Below are positions 1 to 6,352 of a stretch of 6,417 nt of DNA, piece after piece. The position numbers were made by a program, and so were the translations under genes. Numbering within the stretch: the stretch's first letter is position 1; the number at the start of each line of letters is the position of its first letter. The notes below the pieces were generated by a model that was not told the DNA's origin, ran no database searches, and worked only from the letters and a program-made list of their open reading frames with translations. The stretch comes from Hebobacterum sp964559435 (GTDB lineage: Bacteria; Armatimonadota; Hebobacteria; Hebobacterales; Hebobacteraceae): positions 1 to 6,417 of the forward strand of contig CAZLHI010000087.1 in assembly GCA_964559435.1 (NCBI GenBank). The letters are read 5' to 3'.

Positions 1-54
1 ACATCTCCCGCCAACTCCCGCAAGCCGCCTGACCAACGCTAAGCGGTCACACCC

Positions 55-344
55 GCACGAAGGTGATGCGGCTACCAGTGCGCTCCCCCGATCTGAACGG
101 CTATGCGGAACGCTGGATCCGCAGCCTACAACAGGAGTGCCTGGATCGGATCGTTGTCCTCAACGAAGCGCATCTGCGCTGGATGCTGGCTGAATACATC
201 CGCTACTACAACGAACGCCGGCCCCATCAATCGCTGCAACATCTGCCGCCGGAGGCCCCCGACGCCTATCCCTGCGAGGGCGCGATCATTGCCCGCCCGG
301 TGCTCGGGGGACTCATCAACGACTACTGCCGTCTCGCTGCCTGA
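55..344 (+). pseudogene. C-terminal remnant of an integrase-core DDE transposase (IS-A)
   Basis: Only the last quarter of a transposase remains. From the GTG at 63 to the stop at 342-344, 93 residues align without gaps to residues 283-376 of the complete transposase at 3515-4645, differing at 13 positions. The segment keeps the third catalytic acid (Glu in SPDLNGYAERW) and the downstream YYNxRRPHQSL motif, but lacks both catalytic Asp residues and the N-terminal DNA-binding part, so it cannot be active. Nucleotide similarity to the complete copy begins near 55; upstream the same frame meets a stop at 30-32 and the sequence is unrelated. The 86% protein identity shows it comes from a related but distinct element, not from a recent copy of the one at 3476-4836. 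The GTG at 63 is simply an internal valine codon of the family, so no real start is claimed. Confidence 0.9.
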
Positions 345-529
345 CAAAGTCCCGGGTCCGCCACACCCTCTGGGGCTGCCGCTGCGCGCCTGCCCTGTCC
401 TTCTGGCGGTCATCAAAACAGGCCTTGCCCACGCGCGAACCCTCCGAGACAGCACCAACTAGCCGTACCAGAGCGCAAGTCCGCCTCTGAACCTGCCGAA
501 TTCATCCCCGGATGAGTTTCGGAACACTT
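55..529 (+). mobile_element. 5'-truncated insertion sequence IS-A with intact right end
   Basis: This is the 3' portion of an IS: the transposase remnant, about 160 bp of non-coding tail, and a right terminal repeat at 506-529. Read inward on the minus strand, that repeat matches the right repeat of the complete IS-B at 19 of 24 positions (both contain AACTCATC followed by GGGG after one or two bases). The distance from transposase stop to right end (about 185 bp) is nearly the same as in IS-B (191 bp), which supports a common architecture. The left end and about three quarters of the gene are missing. The exact outer boundary (528 to 531) is uncertain because no target duplication can be seen with the left end gone. 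Confidence 0.75.
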
Positions 530-531
530 CG

Positions 532-715
532 CTCCGTGGCCGCCGCCCCGAGCAGTGGCGCGCCTGGCAGAGCCTTCTGCTCCTCGCTGCCATGGACAAT
601 GCCTGGGTGCGAGCTGCCGACCATGCCATGAATCGACTGCGCCAAAGCGAATCCGACGCAGGTTCACTTCAGCCAGTGCGGAAACGAACCCCAGATGAGT
701 TGTGGGACACTACGG
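532..715 (+). repeat. Solo right end of IS-B; exact 184-bp direct repeat, copy 1
   Basis: Every base from 532 to 715 is identical to 4656-4839, in the same orientation. In the complete IS-B this stretch is the non-coding tail from 10 bp after the transposase stop through the right terminal repeat, plus about 3 bp (CGG) beyond it. Here it has no transposase in front; it is preceded directly by the right end of IS-A. It is therefore a remnant of a second IS-B copy, probably interrupted by IS-A. Together with the IS-A tail it accounts for the roughly 400-base stretch without a gene between 345 and 740. The remaining bases 716-740 form the short 3' flank of the glycosidase gene, with no convincing terminator hairpin. 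Confidence 0.9.
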
Positions 716-740
716 AGTTCCCCCGCATTGAACGAAGATC

Positions 741-2087
741 TCAGCGGTAGTGTTCGCGCAGCTCGCCGTGGTAGGGCAGACTGAAGATCTCATCTATCAA
801 GTCCTCAGCCTGCTTCTGCGAGGTTATCCACTTGTCCGTCATCACCAGATGTGTGAGGAGATTGCGGCTTCCCTTCTGGTACGCCTCCAGCTCGATCTCC
901 ACCGGCGCGACCCGATCTCGTAGGAGGTGGGCGAGAATCGCTCTGGGCAGGCCGTCGGTCTTGATCCCCTGCACGCCGCGCCGGCTTATGAGTGTTGGGA
1001 TCTCCACCTCGAAGTCGCGGGGAACGCCGGCGACAAACTCGTTAGTGTTCTGGATGTTGGTGATGAAAGTCCGGGGGATGTCACAGGCGATGGACTCGAT
1101 GATCAGGACCTGCAGTCCGTGACCTTCGTGACCTTCGTATGCCCTCACGTATTGGTGAGACTCATCCTGCACCAGTCGCTTGAACTTCTCCGGTGCCTTC
1201 CGTACCTCCTCCGCGTATTCGTACCACCACTCCCGGGAATCGGTTCTCCAACGCTTCTCCACCTCTTCGCTGCTGTGGTACCACCAAGGCCAGGAGGCGC
1301 CGGTGATGCTGGCGGAATCTCCGATGGGAATCGCCCCTAGCTTCCGATAGAGATCCATCTTCTTCATCCCCATCTCGCCCTCTGGACGCTTCTTCCAGTA
1401 GCTCTCCGCCTCCGTTTCCAGCCACTGGTCAATCATCGGGAAGACATCCTGGCCCCTGTGATACATCTTCGTCAGCCAGATGAAATGATTGACGCCAGGG
1501 ACCTCATAGGTGACATGCTCTCTCTCCAGTCCCAGCACCGCCGCTATCCCATACACTGCAGCATCGGCGCCGCAGAGCCCCACCATTCGCAGATCCGGAT
1601 ACTTGCGGGTGAGGAAGGTAGTGCCAGCCAGGACGGGATTGGATATGAGCAGGAGCCAGGCATCAGGACAGAGCTCGAGCATATCCTGTGCGATCCCCTC
1701 GAAGAGCCGCAGTTGGTAGTAGTTGAGCCAGAAGGGCTCGTCATAGAGGATGTGGTAGCTGCCGCCCCACTTCACGCCATGCTTCTCAGCTATCGTCCAT
1801 CCTTCCTTGAGTCGCCGCGGGCCATCCACCAGCGCAGTGTTGATGACGAAGTCTGCTCCTTTCAAGGCTTCCCGGCGGTCAAGGGTCTTCTCGAACTTGA
1901 TATCGACTCCCATCTGGTCGACAAAGCGGTTGCAGATAACATGCGCGTCGTTGAGCCGATCTTCGTCGATATCCATGACGCTGATGGCACTGCCATGCAG
2001 ATTGTGCGTGTGGCAGATGGCGTTCACCTGACTCAACGTGAACCCGCCGCTGCCGGCGCCGATGAAGGCGATCTTGACCTGTGCCAC
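741..2087 (-). CDS. Glycoside hydrolase family 4 (GH4) NAD- and metal-dependent glycosidase-like protein
   Basis: The 448-residue product is a full-length cytoplasmic member of the GH4 family, which cleaves alpha- or beta-glycosides by transient NAD+ oxidation at C3 of the sugar, with a divalent metal bound by a Cys and a His. Residues 4-17 give the Rossmann dinucleotide motif (IGAGSGGFT). Asn150-Pro151 fits the conserved sugar-contacting NP. Cys172 and His201 (in GVNHFIW) occupy the metal-ligand positions. Asp257 lies where GH4 enzymes carry a conserved acid, and residues 347-363 resemble the family's C-terminal N-x-G-x-I...LP...VEVP segment. There is no signal peptide. The start is GTG at 2087, supported by AGGAGG seven bases upstream. 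It lies 106 bp downstream of the UROD-family gene on the same strand, so the two are probably co-transcribed. The motif after Cys172 is Cys-Gly-Ala-Asp rather than the more usual Cys-His or Cys-Asn, so the subgroup and substrate cannot be named; alpha-glucosidase or alpha-galactosidase labels would be guesses. Confidence 0.88.
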   Translation of the reverse strand: MAQVKIAFIGAGSGGFTLSQVNAICHTHNLHGSAISVMDIDEDRLNDAHVICNRFVDQMGVDIKFEKTLDRREALKGADFVINTALVDGPRRLKEGWTIAEKHGVKWGGSYHILYDEPFWLNYYQLRLFEGIAQDMLELCPDAWLLLISNPVLAGTTFLTRKYPDLRMVGLCGADAAVYGIAAVLGLEREHVTYEVPGVNHFIWLTKMYHRGQDVFPMIDQWLETEAESYWKKRPEGEMGMKKMDLYRKLGAIPIGDSASITGASWPWWYHSSEEVEKRWRTDSREWWYEYAEEVRKAPEKFKRLVQDESHQYVRAYEGHEGHGLQVLIIESIACDIPRTFITNIQNTNEFVAGVPRDFEVEIPTLISRRGVQGIKTDGLPRAILAHLLRDRVAPVEIELEAYQKGSRNLLTHLVMTDKWITSQKQAEDLIDEIFSLPYHGELREHYR

Positions 2088-2094
2088 TCTTGTG

Positions 2095-2100
2095 CCTCCT
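2095..2100 (-). promoter_or_regulatory. Ribosome binding site of the GH4 gene
   Basis: On the minus strand this reads AGGAGG, a perfect Shine-Dalgarno core, with seven bases before the GTG at 2085-2087. It decides the start in favour of that GTG. Confidence 0.85.
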
Positions 2101-2193
2101 GCCGAGTTGATGCGAGTTGCCCCGCTGGAATGGAGCTGGCTACGCTCCCCATCCTTGCCTGCGAGGGCTGCGACTAGTTGTCGGGCCCCTTAG

Positions 2194-3432
2194 CTACGCG
2201 GCGGCCTGTTCTGCTTCTTCCCTGGCGATCTGAGTCCAACGATCCACACGGCATGGATCGCCCCTGATGTTATCCGCAGTGTCAACAATGAACTCAATCA
2301 CGCAGCCGTACTCCTTCGCCAATGCGATGGTCGCGCGGATGCTCTCTCGTATCGCGTCCTCATCAAACACGTCGGAGGCAAACACCATCGGGTCAGACTT
2401 GCATTCGAATACGTGGTTGGGGCCGAGTTCCTCCGCGCTAATGCGCTTGTCCGCCCAACGGCTGATGGAGACTTTACGCAGGTTCGGTACCAGCCGCTTC
2501 AACAGAGGGATCTTCTGGTGCAGCGGCTCGCAGCAACCGTAGTAGGTCAGTCCGAAACGCTTCATGATCGGGACCTGGTACCGCAGGACGAACTCCTCAT
2601 GCATCGCCGGCGAAACCGGCGCCATGGTCTGGGAGTCGGCGAACCCCCAGAGATCCTTCAGCCGCACGTGTCCGTTAAAATCCGGCGAGGGAAGCTCGTC
2701 AGTGAGGCCCGAGCCTCCCGAGCCGACGGAGCCGTCGGCGTTGTTCAGCGAGAGCAGCCCCTGAGATTCCGCCGACTCCAATTCCGCGATTCTACCCTCC
2801 ATCAGGCGCCGCATACCTTCGTGAACCATATCAGGGTCTTCGGCCATGTCCAGGAGGGTCTGGTTCAGACCCCGGAGGGCGGTCCACTCATCAATCAAGC
2901 CAGCGTAAGAGCGGCAGCCACCGTGTACGCGCACCTGCAGGATGTCTCCGAAGAGATCCTGATAGAACTCGAACTCGCGCTGAGTGGCTTCCGCGTCATA
3001 TTCGACGGTTGGGACTTTGATGAGGTCCAAATCGCTGCGAGCCTTTATCGGCGGGTCCCAGACGTATGAGCCTCTCGCCTCCTGTGGATGAATGTATTTC
3101 GGACCGATGCCCCAACCACATGAGCGGATCACCCGGGGCACGGAGTAAGTGTCATCGTTGACCTCATCGTCGGCGAAATGCTCCGCGGAATAGATCCTCC
3201 TGCGCAAGGCATACTCGATCTCCCGCGCCTTCTCGTCTTCGCACTGCAACACACTTTCCGGCACTAGCACATCCCACGCGGACTCAGGATCGCAGAACAC
3301 TGTGGGTCGGATCGGCTTCAGCGCGTTGATCGCATAGCATACCCTACGCTTCTCCTCCTGGATGGGCCACGCTGCAATCTCAGCGATCCTTCTCGCAAGT
3401 CCACGGACGATCTCTCTGTCACGCGCGTTCAT
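2194..3432 (-). CDS. Uroporphyrinogen decarboxylase (UROD)-fold family protein, not a haem enzyme
   Basis: The 412-residue product resembles the broad UROD/MtaA superfamily (PF01208 type), which includes haem-pathway decarboxylases and cobalamin- or coenzyme M-dependent methyltransferases. The C-terminal half is most telling. WGFADSQTM followed by SPAMHEEFVLRY (residues 262-285) corresponds to the family's aspartate-rich loop and next helix. YYGCCEPLH (297-305) sits where methyltransferase members have a zinc-binding His/Cys motif, and 340-355 (NHVFECKSDPMVFAS) matches the strand before the final helices. The N-terminal arginine-rich substrate motif of true uroporphyrinogen decarboxylase is absent and the first 130 residues are of a different type, so porphyrin chemistry is unlikely. 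A methyl-transfer role with Cys300, Cys301 and His305 as possible zinc ligands is inference. The ATG at 3432 has GAGG seven bases upstream. It is the first gene of the probable two-gene unit with the GH4 gene, and IS-B lies 43 bp upstream of its start. Confidence 0.82.
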   Translation of the reverse strand: MNARDREIVRGLARRIAEIAAWPIQEEKRRVCYAINALKPIRPTVFCDPESAWDVLVPESVLQCEDEKAREIEYALRRRIYSAEHFADDEVNDDTYSVPRVIRSCGWGIGPKYIHPQEARGSYVWDPPIKARSDLDLIKVPTVEYDAEATQREFEFYQDLFGDILQVRVHGGCRSYAGLIDEWTALRGLNQTLLDMAEDPDMVHEGMRRLMEGRIAELESAESQGLLSLNNADGSVGSGGSGLTDELPSPDFNGHVRLKDLWGFADSQTMAPVSPAMHEEFVLRYQVPIMKRFGLTYYGCCEPLHQKIPLLKRLVPNLRKVSISRWADKRISAEELGPNHVFECKSDPMVFASDVFDEDAIRESIRATIALAKEYGCVIEFIVDTADNIRGDPCRVDRWTQIAREEAEQAAA

Positions 3433-3439
3433 ATGTGCA

Positions 3440-3443
3440 CCTC
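3440..3443 (-). promoter_or_regulatory. Ribosome binding site of the UROD-family gene
   Basis: On the minus strand this reads GAGG, seven bases before the ATG at 3430-3432. It survives between the start codon and the IS-B left end at 3476, so translation signals are intact even though upstream sequence has been displaced. Confidence 0.65.
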
Positions 3444-3475
3444 GTGGCCGAGGAATCTCCTAACTGCCCTCAGCA

Positions 3476-3499
3476 TAGTGTCCCAGAACTAATCTGAGG
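3476..3499 (+). repeat. IS-B left terminal inverted repeat
   Basis: The sequence starts TAGTGTCCCA and continues AACT then ATCTG. It matches the reverse complement of 4813-4836 at 21 of 24 positions, with differences at positions 11, 16 and 22. Confidence 0.85.
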
Positions 3500-3514
3500 C
3501 ACTCAGGAAGCTCC

Positions 3515-4645
3515 GTGCCTCGGTTCCGTGCATCCTCGGGGTTGACTTCTCGTCGCCGGTACAGCATCCTCCCGGTCATGTTCTGGTACGTGATGCTGCT
3601 GTTGTTCTCTCCTCTCTACCTGCTGTTCGGGCTGGTGCTGCGCGGTGAGCAAGCACGCGTGGTGCTGGCGCTCCATCATCAGGTACTAATCCTGCAGCGC
3701 CAGCTGGGGAAGCGACCCTCGTTGGTGTCCAGCGAGCGGCTCGCCCTCGTGCTGTCCAGTATCCTGCTGGGCAGGCAGAAGCTGAGAGAGGCGTTGCTGG
3801 TGGTGAGGCCGGAGACGCTGGTGGGATGGCATCGGGCACTCGTGCGGAGACACTGGAGGTTGCTGTCGAAGAGGAAGCCAGGCCGTCCCTCTGCGATCAC
3901 CCCGGAGATGGCGCAGTGGGTGCTACGGATCGCCCGGGAGAACACCTGGATGGGCTACGGCAAGATCGCCGGGGAGATGCGGAAGTTGGGGTTCGGGCGC
4001 TTCGGTCGCAGCAGCGTGGCCCGTGTCCTGAGGAAGTACGGACTGACTCCCGAACGCCGCCACCGCGCCGGCATGGGCTGGCTGGCGTTCCTCGCGCACT
4101 ACGGGCGGTTCATCTGGGCCAGTGACTTCTGCACGGTTACCACGGCAGCACTGCGGACCTACTACCTGGTCTTCTTCCTGGAGATCGGGACCCGGCGGAT
4201 CATCCACTGGAACGTCTGCACCTCGCCTGACGAGGCTTGGGTCGCCCAGCAGTTCCGGAACTTGTCAGTGGTCAGCGATGACCTCCCGCGGTATCTGATC
4301 CACGACCGGGACAGCAAGTACACCCTCCACGCTGACTCCCTGCTGGAAGACGCGGGCACGAAGGTGATCCGCCTGCCGGCGCGTTCCCCCGATCTGAACG
4401 GTTACGCCGAACGCTGGATACGCAGCCTGCGGCAGGAGTGTCTGGATCGGATCATCATCCTCAACGAAGCCCATCTGTGTTGGGTGCTTGCTGAGTACAT
4501 CCGCTACTACAACCAGCGCCGACCCCATCAGTCCCTGCGGCATCTGCCGCCAGAGGCCCCTGACGCCTATCCCTGTGAAGGCAAGATCGCAGCCCGCCCG
4601 GTGCTGGGCGGCCTGATCAGCGACTATCACCGACTCGCCGCCTGA
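3515..4645 (+). CDS. Integrase-core DDE transposase of IS-B
   Basis: The 376-residue enzyme catalyses cut or strand transfer of its own element. Domain order is as follows: a hydrophobic N-terminal segment (residues 22-42), typical of this transposase group and not a membrane anchor in function; a helical DNA-binding region with a basic linker (KRKPGRP, 119-125); a second helix-turn-helix-like segment (about 129-176); and the retroviral-integrase-type core. Catalytic residues are Asp204 (SDFCTV), Asp264 (IHDRDSKY) and Glu299 (NGYAERW), with 34 residues between the last two. YYNQRRPHQSL (331-341) is the usual C-terminal signature. The start is GTG at 3515, chosen because AGGAAG lies just upstream; an ATG at 3578 (residue 22), which lacks such a site, is the alternative and would match homologues that begin at the hydrophobic segment. 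No frameshift or missing catalytic residue is seen, so it is probably functional. The IS-A remnant at 55-344 is its degraded relative. Confidence 0.93.
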   Translation: MPRFRASSGLTSRRRYSILPVMFWYVMLLLFSPLYLLFGLVLRGEQARVVLALHHQVLILQRQLGKRPSLVSSERLALVLSSILLGRQKLREALLVVRPETLVGWHRALVRRHWRLLSKRKPGRPSAITPEMAQWVLRIARENTWMGYGKIAGEMRKLGFGRFGRSSVARVLRKYGLTPERRHRAGMGWLAFLAHYGRFIWASDFCTVTTAALRTYYLVFFLEIGTRRIIHWNVCTSPDEAWVAQQFRNLSVVSDDLPRYLIHDRDSKYTLHADSLLEDAGTKVIRLPARSPDLNGYAERWIRSLRQECLDRIIILNEAHLCWVLAEYIRYYNQRRPHQSLRHLPPEAPDAYPCEGKIAARPVLGGLISDYHRLAA

Positions 4646-4655
4646 ACCGCGCGGT

Positions 4656-4839
4656 CTCCGTGGCCGCCGCCCCGAGCAGTGGCGCGCCTGGCAGAGCCTT
4701 CTGCTCCTCGCTGCCATGGACAATGCCTGGGTGCGAGCTGCCGACCATGCCATGAATCGACTGCGCCAAAGCGAATCCGACGCAGGTTCACTTCAGCCAG
4801 TGCGGAAACGAACCCCAGATGAGTTGTGGGACACTACGG
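4656..4839 (+). repeat. Exact 184-bp direct repeat, copy 2 (tail of IS-B)
   Basis: Identical base for base to 532-715. It starts 10 bp after the transposase stop and runs through the right terminal repeat. No hairpin, promoter or obvious RNA structure stands out by eye, but one plus-strand frame stays open through it (see findings). Confidence 0.92.
4813..4836 (-). repeat. IS-B right terminal inverted repeat
   Basis: Read on the minus strand it begins TAGTGTCCCA and matches the left end at 3476-3499 at 21 of 24 positions. The same sequence is at 689-712 in the solo right end. Confidence 0.85.
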
Positions 4840-4867
4840 CCGCGCACGAGCCGGCCACGCGTCCGGA
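4837..4867. other. 31-bp spacer between IS-B and IS-C
   Basis: These are the bases left between the inferred right end of IS-B and the left end of IS-C. They are GC-rich, and the first three (CGG) recur after the solo IS-B end. The stretch does not continue the IstA-like frame seen on the far side of IS-C, so it gives no target-site evidence. Confidence 0.5.
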
Positions 4868-4878
4868 TGAAGTGGTCA
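4868..4878 (+). repeat. IS-C left terminal inverted repeat
   Basis: TGAAGTGGTCA, an 11-base perfect match to the reverse complement of 6353-6363. Confidence 0.75.
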
Positions 4879-5061
4879 AGTTGGCCTGATACCGCTGCGC
4901 GTCTTCCCTGCAGAGTGCATGTGATCCTGTATGGGTGCTGACCTTCTCCGACGGTAAACCGCTGCCGAGCTGCGTCGTCTGCACAAACGGGCTCAGAGGC
5001 CGTGCGCGTGCATCGCGTTGCCGGAGGCGAGTAAAGGAAGGATGCCAGCCAGTAGACTTAG

Positions 5062-6267
5062 TTAGGCGGCCTTCGCGAGTCGGAAGGCAGTGACGCGGGT
5101 CTCGGGGAAGAATCGCCGCTCGATGCGAGCCGGAATGGCCTTCGCCGTCCGCGGCGGCGGCTGCCACTCCTGTCCGAAGTGGATGAGCTCTGGCACAGCA
5201 CCCTCCAGGGCCATGTGCGGCCGCCAGCAGTTGTAGTAGCAGGCGAAGTCACCCAGCAGCGCCTGCAAGCAATCCAGCCCCTTGATCAGCGACACGCGAC
5301 GCAGCCATTCCGCCTTCATCGTCCGGATCACGCGTTCGGTCACCGCAATGGACCCATGCTTGCCCACCGCACCGAATCGCTGCTTGGCATTCCATCGTCT
5401 CAGCAGCTCCGCGAACACGGAGCTGACGAAGAAGCCCTCTTGGTCGGTGATGATGTGCTTGGGCGGTCCATAGCGCAGGAACGCATCTTCGAGAGCATCC
5501 ATCACCCCGCCTGCATTGGGCCCCTCCAGGGCACAGCAGGCGAGGACCCTACGCGAGAAGTGATCGATCGCCACCAATACCCAGGTGGGCCAGATGCGCC
5601 AGCGCCACACCCGGGTGCGATCCATGCTCCATACGTGACTGGGATAACGGGCCACGATCTGGCGTGGCTTGCTCTGTTCAGGCTTTCCGGCCGCAGCAGC
5701 GGGCGCGCCCTCCAGTCGTGGTCGAGGTCGCAGCAGGATGTTGCGCACCGTAGATGCCGCCAGGAAGATGCCCAGCGTTCCCAGCACAAGGGCGATGCGA
5801 CGACGTCCCCACTCTGTATTGAGCTCATGGAGCTCCCAGACCAGCTGCTCCAGCTCCTCCGAAGTCCGGCGCGTGGAGAGGCGGCATTTGTGCCCACAGA
5901 GCCCAATGCCATCCTGCAAGCGTCGCAGCCACCGCCACACGGTGGAGCGCGCCACGCCAAGACACTTCGGGATCTGTCGCCGCGGGATGCCGAAGTACTC
6001 GATGCACCACAGGATATGTAGCCGCTCTGCCGGAGAATACGACCTGCGGATGTGAGCAGCCTTGAGGCGCCGTTCCGCACAGGCCAGTCGTTCCGTCAGG
6101 AACTCCACGGCATCTCGGAGGGTGACGTTCTCCGCCAGCAGCTCCGCGCTATCACCGGACGCCCCTGCCGCCTGCTCCAGTCCCAGCTGGCGTGTCCGGC
6201 CCGCCCACCGGGCACTCAGCAGCACGGCCTTCATCACCAGACAAACAGAAGTCCCAGCTGCCTGCAC
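5062..6267 (-). CDS. Integrase-core D35E transposase of IS-C
   Basis: The 401-residue product has, in order: a Leu/Glu-rich segment (residues about 42-70) that could form a short coiled coil; a helix-turn-helix region (about 77-117, SYSPAERLHILW... to STVWRWLRRL) for binding the ends; and an integrase core. Catalytic residues are Asp216 (SMDRTRVW), Asp275 (ITDQEGFF) and Glu311 (AVTERVIR), with exactly 35 residues between the last two. CYYNCWRPHMALEG (343-356) is the usual C-terminal signature. The start is taken as GTG at 6267, with GGAGG about ten bases upstream, a little far. An ATG at 6234 (residue 12) has no ribosome site. The gene ends with TAA at 5062-5064. It looks intact and belongs to the IS481/IS3-related integrase-core group, clearly distant from the IS-B transposase. 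Convergent orientation with the IS-B gene leaves 416 bp between them, filled by the two element tails and the spacer. Confidence 0.92.
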   Translation of the reverse strand: MQAAGTSVCLVMKAVLLSARWAGRTRQLGLEQAAGASGDSAELLAENVTLRDAVEFLTERLACAERRLKAAHIRRSYSPAERLHILWCIEYFGIPRRQIPKCLGVARSTVWRWLRRLQDGIGLCGHKCRLSTRRTSEELEQLVWELHELNTEWGRRRIALVLGTLGIFLAASTVRNILLRPRPRLEGAPAAAAGKPEQSKPRQIVARYPSHVWSMDRTRVWRWRIWPTWVLVAIDHFSRRVLACCALEGPNAGGVMDALEDAFLRYGPPKHIITDQEGFFVSSVFAELLRRWNAKQRFGAVGKHGSIAVTERVIRTMKAEWLRRVSLIKGLDCLQALLGDFACYYNCWRPHMALEGAVPELIHFGQEWQPPPRTAKAIPARIERRFFPETRVTAFRLAKAA

Positions 6268-6299
6268 GTGGGTTCATCCTCCAGCGAAATGGAGTGCCC

Positions 6300-6328
6300 A
6301 CGATACAGCAGAGAGTCCGTCACAGCAA
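6300..6328 (-). promoter_or_regulatory. Possible sigma-70-type promoter of the IS-C transposase
   Basis: On the minus strand, TTGCTG (6323-6328) and TATCGT (6300-6305) are separated by exactly 17 bases and lie just inside the IS-C right end, 33 bases before the GTG. The hexamers match the consensus at only 3 and 4 of 6 positions, so this is a weak prediction. Confidence 0.25.
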
Positions 6329-6352
6329 GGCTAGAACGGTTCTACGGCGAAG

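Larger units (their letters stand above)
3476..4836 (+). mobile_element. Complete insertion sequence IS-B (about 1361 bp)
   Basis: The element is bounded by imperfect inverted repeats that match at 21 of 24 positions and contains one plus-strand transposase. There are 39 bp before the gene and 191 bp of non-coding tail after it. The D(34)E integrase-core transposase and repeat ends containing TGTCCCA fit the IS481/IS3-related group, but the exact family needs a database comparison. No direct target duplication is evident: the left flank ends CAGCA and the right flank begins CGGCC. The CGG following the right end also follows the solo copy at 713-715, so the true end may lie up to three bases further out. 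The tail 4656-4839 is the second copy of the exact 184-bp repeat. The transposase is intact, so the element may be active. Confidence 0.85.

Noticed and set aside
6..25. Imperfect tandem decamer, CTCCCGCCAA then CTCCCGCAAG
   Set aside because: Only two units at the window edge with no context; too little to call a repeat array.
39..50. AAGCGGTCAC resembles the IS-C terminal repeat (9 of 12 positions)
   Set aside because: Its orientation would place the element body over the IS-A remnant, which is clearly different sequence, so the match is probably chance.
413..667. Minus-strand open frame across the IS-A/IS-B tails
   Set aside because: It crosses the junction of two elements and its translation is low-complexity Arg/Gly-rich; not a real gene.
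1458..2177. Long plus-strand open frame (239 codons)
   Set aside because: It lies antisense to the GH4 gene, whose motifs, start and ribosome site are clear; the translation shows no family features and it is a GC-rich shadow frame.
2088..2193. Possible terminator or attenuator hairpin between the two catabolic genes (GGAGC...GCTCC)
   Set aside because: The stem is only five base pairs with a seven-base loop and no T tract follows, so a terminator is not supported.
2413..3069. Plus-strand open frame of 218 codons
   Set aside because: Antisense to the UROD-family gene with no recognisable domain or ribosome site; a shadow frame.
2194..3432. Annotation as hemE, the haem-pathway uroporphyrinogen decarboxylase
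   Set aside because: The conserved N-terminal substrate-binding motif is absent, the N-terminal region is of another type, and there are no haem genes nearby.
3600..3642. Hydrophobic segment at the IS-B transposase N-terminus as a membrane anchor
   Set aside because: This hydrophobic start is common in the transposase group and the rest of the protein is a DDE enzyme acting on DNA in the cytoplasm.
5179..6021. Plus-strand open frame of 280 codons
   Set aside because: Antisense to the IS-C transposase, which has a complete DDE triad; the antisense product has no recognisable features.
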